Positions 60,429-64,000 of a stretch of DNA of 64,000 bases are shown one piece after another (the stretch's first letter is position 1; the number at the start of each line of letters is the position of its first letter). Source of the stretch: Chryseobacterium sp. OV279 (GTDB lineage Bacteria > Bacteroidota > Bacteroidia > Flavobacteriales > Weeksellaceae); the NCBI RefSeq assembly GCF_900128945.1, contig NZ_FQUD01000004.1, positions 868,001-932,000 on the forward strand, written 5' to 3'. The notes beneath the pieces are model-generated. The model made no database searches. It had not been told where the DNA came from and saw nothing but the letters and a program-made list of their open reading frames with translations. Made by a program: the position numbers and the translations under genes.

Positions 60429-61157
60429 TTATATAGAGTGTTCCAGCAGTGTTTTTTTTATTTCTTTATAAGCCTCTGTTTTTAGGTCTCTTGGAGAATC
60501 GGAAGACTCCATGATTCCGTTGAAATATACTTTTACACGGCCGGGATAGCCTTTTGCACTGTCAAAAGGGAAAATTTCTTTCAGCCCTACAAAGGTATAG
60601 ACTGCAATCGGGGAGTTGTGTTTGGAAGATAAAGTAAATGCTCCGTCTTTGAATTCATCCAGAATAATAGAAGTGTCGTCCGGTACGCCACCTTCGGGAA
60701 ATATAGCAATGCTGTTGCCTTCTTCCATTTTTTCTGCGCATCTTCTGTAGACATCTGCACGGCTTCTTGCGCTTCCACGGTCTACCATCACACATATCCT
60801 TTTATATATGGTACCGAAAATCGGGATCTTTACCAGTTCTTTTTTGCCTACAAAACAGATAGGATGATCCGGCATCAGAATACAGGTAAGCATAATATCC
60901 ATAATCGAAGTATGATTCGAAATGAAAACGTAGGGTTTGCTTTTATCTTTTTTCTGATCGGAAAGATGGGTAAGGTCATATCTCAGCCCCATACCGTAGA
61001 ACATCCCGAAGCACCAGATGCGGATGAATTTGTATGCGTATTTGTAATGCTTTTTATTAAAGGATAAAATGTAGACAGGGATTCCCAGGGTAACTGTTAA
61101 GACAAATGCCAGTAGCAGCAGCCAGAATCTCCAGAGATAATTTAAAATTTTTGTCAC
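60429..61157 (-). CDS. 1-acyl-sn-glycerol-3-phosphate acyltransferase (PlsC-like)
   Basis: The 242-aa membrane-bound enzyme transfers an acyl chain to lysophosphatidate. Motifs are 'ISNHTSIMDIML' (HxxxxD, about residues 80-86), 'CVMVDRGSARS' and 'IAIFPEGGVPDD' (about 152-163). An N-terminal transmembrane segment is at about residues 9-28. It lies 3 bp after the GtrA gene. Confidence 0.9.
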   Translation of the reverse strand: MTKILNYLWRFWLLLLAFVLTVTLGIPVYILSFNKKHYKYAYKFIRIWCFGMFYGMGLRYDLTHLSDQKKDKSKPYVFISNHTSIMDIMLTCILMPDHPICFVGKKELVKIPIFGTIYKRICVMVDRGSARSRADVYRRCAEKMEEGNSIAIFPEGGVPDDTSIILDEFKDGAFTLSSKHNSPIAVYTFVGLKEIFPFDSAKGYPGRVKVYFNGIMESSDSPRDLKTEAYKEIKKTLLEHSI

Positions 61158-61160
61158 CGC

Positions 61161-61619
61161 TTAACCGTTAAAAATTACTTTCTTTTTCACAGAATAATTC
61201 AGAATGGAAACCAGCAGGATCGCTGCAATCTTACTGATCATTTCCGGGCTTAAGGTATAAAAAATTAAATTGATATTGTCCTTAAATATAAAACTGTAGA
61301 AAATCTGGAAAAAGCCTAGACTCAGTAACGTTGATACAAAAGAAACTCCCATGAAGTAGGCGAATTCTTTGTTTTTCGAATGTTTCCCCCTTTCAAAGAC
61401 AAACCAGATGCTCAGGAAATAATTGGTGATGATCCCGCAGCTGGTTGAGAAAATGTTACTCAAAGGATAATGGATGCCATGAAAATTGGTTTCTCCGGAG
61501 AAAAAATGCGGAAGGTAAGTACTGAAAGCCTTGAAGCTTCCAATCTCTACAATAGCGCTGAGCCCTCCGGCTATAATGAAAAACAAAACCTGTTTCTGGC
61601 GTAGTAGTAATTCTCTCAT
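61161..61619 (-). CDS. GtrA family membrane protein
   Basis: The 152-aa protein has four transmembrane segments and the family pattern 'FFIIAGGLSAIVEIGSF' (about 13-29) and 'ILLVSILNYSVKKKVIF' at the end. GtrA-type proteins help flip lipid-linked sugars or modify cell-surface polysaccharides. Confidence 0.85.
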   Translation of the reverse strand: MRELLLRQKQVLFFIIAGGLSAIVEIGSFKAFSTYLPHFFSGETNFHGIHYPLSNIFSTSCGIITNYFLSIWFVFERGKHSKNKEFAYFMGVSFVSTLLSLGFFQIFYSFIFKDNINLIFYTLSPEMISKIAAILLVSILNYSVKKKVIFNG

Positions 61620-62133
61620 TCAATATATATGAAAGTGCAAATTTATAATTATATGTCAATAATGTAAGAATAAAAGATTATTTTAAAATTAAAAATGAAC
61701 GTATTTTGTTGATTGATAGTGTGGTATGTGTCGTTTTGTGCGATGGATAGGCCGAAAATACTTTATATAATGAGTCATGTGTTCTATTGAACAGTTCCTG
61801 ATAATGACTGAAACAGACCATAAAATTACTTTATGATCATTTAATAAATGGGAGATAAACAGGACAATCGTTGTAAGCAAAAGGGATTGAAGATGATCCG
61901 GAATCGGGAGGCTGAAAATATTGTGATAAGCATATGTTAAACAATGAAAAAAGTTGTTAAATAATTTTTTTGAATCAAAATAATTTCTAAATTTAATCTT
62001 CTGAATGATGTAATTATAACCTGATAATAAATTCATTTTCAACTCCTTGTGTTGATGGTTTTTTCTATCTTGGAATGTGCGCTCTAACGCATAATACCTT
62101 AATTTTCACGACCCAAACTATAACAATATTTGT
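61620..62133. other. 514-bp region between divergent genes, no supported gene
   Basis: Very AT-rich sequence with no reading frame that looks like a protein. Promoters for the genes on both sides are expected here, but no clear TAnnTTTG/TTTG pair is seen. Confidence 0.5.
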
Positions 62134-62397
62134 ATGAAAAGTCAAAACAAATACAGAAAATTCCAGCTTCAGCAAAAAAATATTGAGGCTCTTGAGAGAG
62201 AGAATTCCCGCTTCAAAAGAGTGTATTCAGAGTATGAAAATATGGCAGACGAATTGTGGAATCTTGAAAACTCTACAGACAAACCGGTGCCGGATGATTT
62301 TATCAATGCCATCATGCTTCAGAGTTCTTATCTGGAGGACGAAATTGAAGACTGGCTGATGAAGTTTGACAATCAAAAAGCTGATATAAAACATTAG
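62134..62397 (+). CDS. Small helical protein, unknown
   Basis: The 87-aa protein is highly charged and probably helical or coiled coil in its first half ('QKNIEALERENSRFKRVYSEYENMADELWNLEN', about residues 12-44, split here by position). It has no signal peptide. No family is recognised. It precedes a GlcNAc kinase-like gene by 75 bp. Confidence 0.55.
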   Translation: MKSQNKYRKFQLQQKNIEALERENSRFKRVYSEYENMADELWNLENSTDKPVPDDFINAIMLQSSYLEDEIEDWLMKFDNQKADIKH

Positions 62398-62472
62398 AAG
62401 CTTCCAGTCTGTTTTTAAACGCTATGTAAAGATAAATTCATAATTTAGCATCCTTAAACTAAAATGTAATAT

Positions 62473-63324
62473 ATGGTTGCTATTGTTGATAGTGGTTCTA
62501 CCAAATCAGATTGGGTGATTCTTGATGACTTCAAAAAAGTGTTTTTAAAAACAGAAACTATCGGCTTTAATCCTAATTTTATCAATAGAGAACTTATCGT
62601 TCCTGAAATAGAAAAGAACAGCAGCCTTATATTGGTCAGAAATTCCATTACGAAGATTTTCTTCTATGGTTCCGGATGCGGTGTGAAAAAAAACTGCGAA
62701 ACCATAGAGGAAGAATTGAAAAAAGTATTCACAAAAGCTGAAGTGGTTGTGAGAGAAGATCTTGTGGCCGCTGCTTACGCCGCGTACAGTGGAAAACCTG
62801 CTGTCGTATGTATTTTAGGAACCGGATCCAATTCTTGTTATTTCGACGGTAAAGACATTAAAATAGAACTTCCTTCCCTTGGTTTCCTTATGGGAGATGA
62901 AGGAAGCGGAAGCGCCATTGGAAAACAGCTGGTGCGAAGATATTTTATGAAAAAACTTCCGGCAGACCTTCATACAGAATTTGAGCAGAATTATGGGCTG
63001 AAAATAGAAGATGCATTGAAAAATATGTATCACAGCTCAAGACCTAACGCCTGGCTGGCGGATTTCAACAAATTTGTCATCGAAAGAAAGGATCATCCTT
63101 ACTTTAAAGATATGGTATACGAGGAAATGAAAAACTTCTTCGAATATCAGGTCATTCCTTATAAACAATCAAAAGATGCCGAGATCAATTTCATCGGCTC
63201 TATTGCGTATTACTATGAAGATACGCTGCGCTCAGTTGCAGAAGAATTTCATTTAAATGTAGGACATGTTGTCCAGAAACCTATCGAAAGTTTAGTAGAC
63301 TACCATATTAAGTATATACTTTAA
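62473..63324 (+). CDS. BadF/BadG/BcrA/BcrD ATPase family, N-acetylglucosamine kinase-like
   Basis: The 283-aa protein has the ASKHA-fold phosphate motif '[13 protein letters not shown]' (about residues 5-17), '[13 protein letters not shown]' (about 115-127) and '[16 protein letters not shown]' (about 136-151), as in mammalian NAGK and bacterial GlcNAc kinases. It would phosphorylate amino sugars from peptidoglycan or chitin recycling. BadF-type activator roles (benzoyl-CoA reductase) are unlikely. Confidence 0.82.
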   Translation: MVAIVDSGSTKSDWVILDDFKKVFLKTETIGFNPNFINRELIVPEIEKNSSLILVRNSITKIFFYGSGCGVKKNCETIEEELKKVFTKAEVVVREDLVAAAYAAYSGKPAVVCILGTGSNSCYFDGKDIKIELPSLGFLMGDEGSGSAIGKQLVRRYFMKKLPADLHTEFEQNYGLKIEDALKNMYHSSRPNAWLADFNKFVIERKDHPYFKDMVYEEMKNFFEYQVIPYKQSKDAEINFIGSIAYYYEDTLRSVAEEFHLNVGHVVQKPIESLVDYHIKYIL

Positions 63325-63340
63325 TAAAAAACAAAATTCT

Positions 63341-64000
63341 ATGTCAAGTAAAACCCACCGCGACGAAAAGAACTTTAATCAGGCCGCGTTAGATTATCAT
63401 AAAGCCGAACCTAAAGGAAAGATCGAAGTTATCCCTTCGAAGCCTCACTCTTCTCAAAGAGATTTATCATTGGCATACTCACCAGGGGTGGCAGTTCCTT
63501 GTATGGAGATCCACGATAAGCCGGAAACCGTTTATGACTACACAGGAAAAGGAAACCTGGTAGCTGTAATTTCCAACGGAACGGCTGTATTAGGTCTTGG
63601 TGATATCGGAGCTGAAGCTTCAAAACCGGTAATGGAAGGAAAAGGTCTTTTGTTTAAGATCTTTGCAGACATCAATGTCTTTGATATTGAGATCGATGAA
63701 AAAGATCCGGACAAATTTATCCAGATTGTAAAAGGAATTGCTCCGACATTCGGAGGAATCAACCTTGAAGATATTAAAGCTCCTGAAGCTTTCTATATCG
63801 AGCAGAAACTGAAAGAAGAGCTTGATATTCCATTGATGCACGATGACCAGCACGGAACAGCTATTATTTCAGCTGCTGCACTGATCAACTCGCTTCAGAT
63901 CGCCGGTAAAAATATCGGTGAAGTAAAAATGGTTGTGAACGGAGCCGGAGCGGCTGCTATTGCATGTACCAACCTATACATTTCTTTGGGTCTGAAGAGA
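63341..64000 (+). CDS. maeB: NADP-dependent malic enzyme (partial, runs off window)
   Basis: The first 220 codons are visible: '[18 protein letters not shown]' (about residues 47-64), '[31 protein letters not shown]' (about 71-101), '[15 protein letters not shown]', and the metal/NADP segment '[19 protein letters not shown]' (about 163-181). This is the malic enzyme of the MaeB type, which makes pyruvate and NADPH from malate. Full-length members are about 760 aa with a C-terminal phosphotransacetylase-like domain. Confidence 0.92.
   Translation, partial: MSSKTHRDEKNFNQAALDYHKAEPKGKIEVIPSKPHSSQRDLSLAYSPGVAVPCMEIHDKPETVYDYTGKGNLVAVISNGTAVLGLGDIGAEASKPVMEGKGLLFKIFADINVFDIEIDEKDPDKFIQIVKGIAPTFGGINLEDIKAPEAFYIEQKLKEELDIPLMHDDQHGTAIISAAALINSLQIAGKNIGEVKMVVNGAGAAAIACTNLYISLGLKR

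Noticed and set aside
61689-62042. A 117-codon open frame on the minus strand in a gene-free spacer
   Set aside because: The product is rich in His, Ile and Tyr without any domain pattern, as expected from translated AT-rich non-coding DNA.
1-64000. CRISPR array
   Set aside because: No regularly spaced identical repeats were found; the repeats in paa spacers are imperfect and single.

Overview
The window looks like a chromosomal segment of a Chryseobacterium-type member of the Flavobacteriia (Bacteroidota). The reasons are the AT-rich base composition, promoters of the Bacteroidota kind (TTTG, then TAnnTTTG) with few Shine-Dalgarno sequences, secreted proteins ending in type IX secretion (T9SS) sorting domains, many lipoproteins starting with short Cys lipoboxes, and a family of small peptides with 'KNLKKLSR...GG' leaders. 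The species call is inference.

Region 1 (about 270-18450) is a phenylacetate (PAA) catabolic locus on the plus strand: a TetR-type regulator (PaaR-like), paaK (CoA ligase), paaE-A-B-C-D (ring 1,2-epoxidase), paaG, paaH, paaI, paaJ, paaY and paaZ. A perfect 14-bp palindrome sits between the paaK promoter and its start codon and fits the known TetR/PaaR operator pattern. The locus is interrupted twice: by a beta-helix protein gene followed by a 27-codon remnant copy of the start of paaD, and by an esterase, a tandem DUF6624 protein and a small membrane protein before paaZ. PaaZ carries an extra C-terminal DinB/DUF1569-like domain. Spacers between paa genes are filled with imperfect hairpin repeats.

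Region 2 (18450-26550) is accessory: a Cys-rich bacteriocin-like peptide gene bracketed by two near-identical hairpin terminators, SMI1/KNR4 and DUF4241 proteins, small exported proteins, a SMUG2-like DNA glycosylase next to a superfamily 2 helicase with apparent membrane segments, and a minus-strand pair (tail-collar protein, T9SS protein).

Region 3 (26700-40980) is mixed housekeeping and membrane functions: a crotonase, a membrane protein/winged-helix regulator pair with matching palindromes, a metallophosphoesterase and Coq4-like operon, lipoproteins, a T9SS subtilisin, a serine hydrolase, Dtd, GreA, HIT and ClpX. Region 4 (41000-50800) holds a T9SS protein, a TlpA-like thioredoxin, tRNA-Met, and two transcription units (tyrosinase + DUF2182; unknown 577-aa protein + single-CxxCH lipoprotein) that share a TACGTA-type palindrome upstream.

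Region 5 (50870-56660, minus strand) is a peptide export system: a VKOR-thioredoxin fusion, a peptide, a C39-peptidase ABC transporter, another peptide and an HlyD-type adaptor. Both peptides have GG leaders and six cysteines. The most interesting signal is a conserved leader element, GCG-N3-TCCGAAAAGC-N(4-7)-AGAGTAGGAA, located 22-27 nt before the start codons of all three peptide genes and of the tail-collar gene. It suggests one regulon. Region 6 (56661-64000) has a 0.9-kb gene-poor spacer with a candidate small RNA, then DUF3810 and sugar MFS genes, PlsC, GtrA, a GlcNAc kinase-like protein and the start of malic enzyme, which runs off the window.
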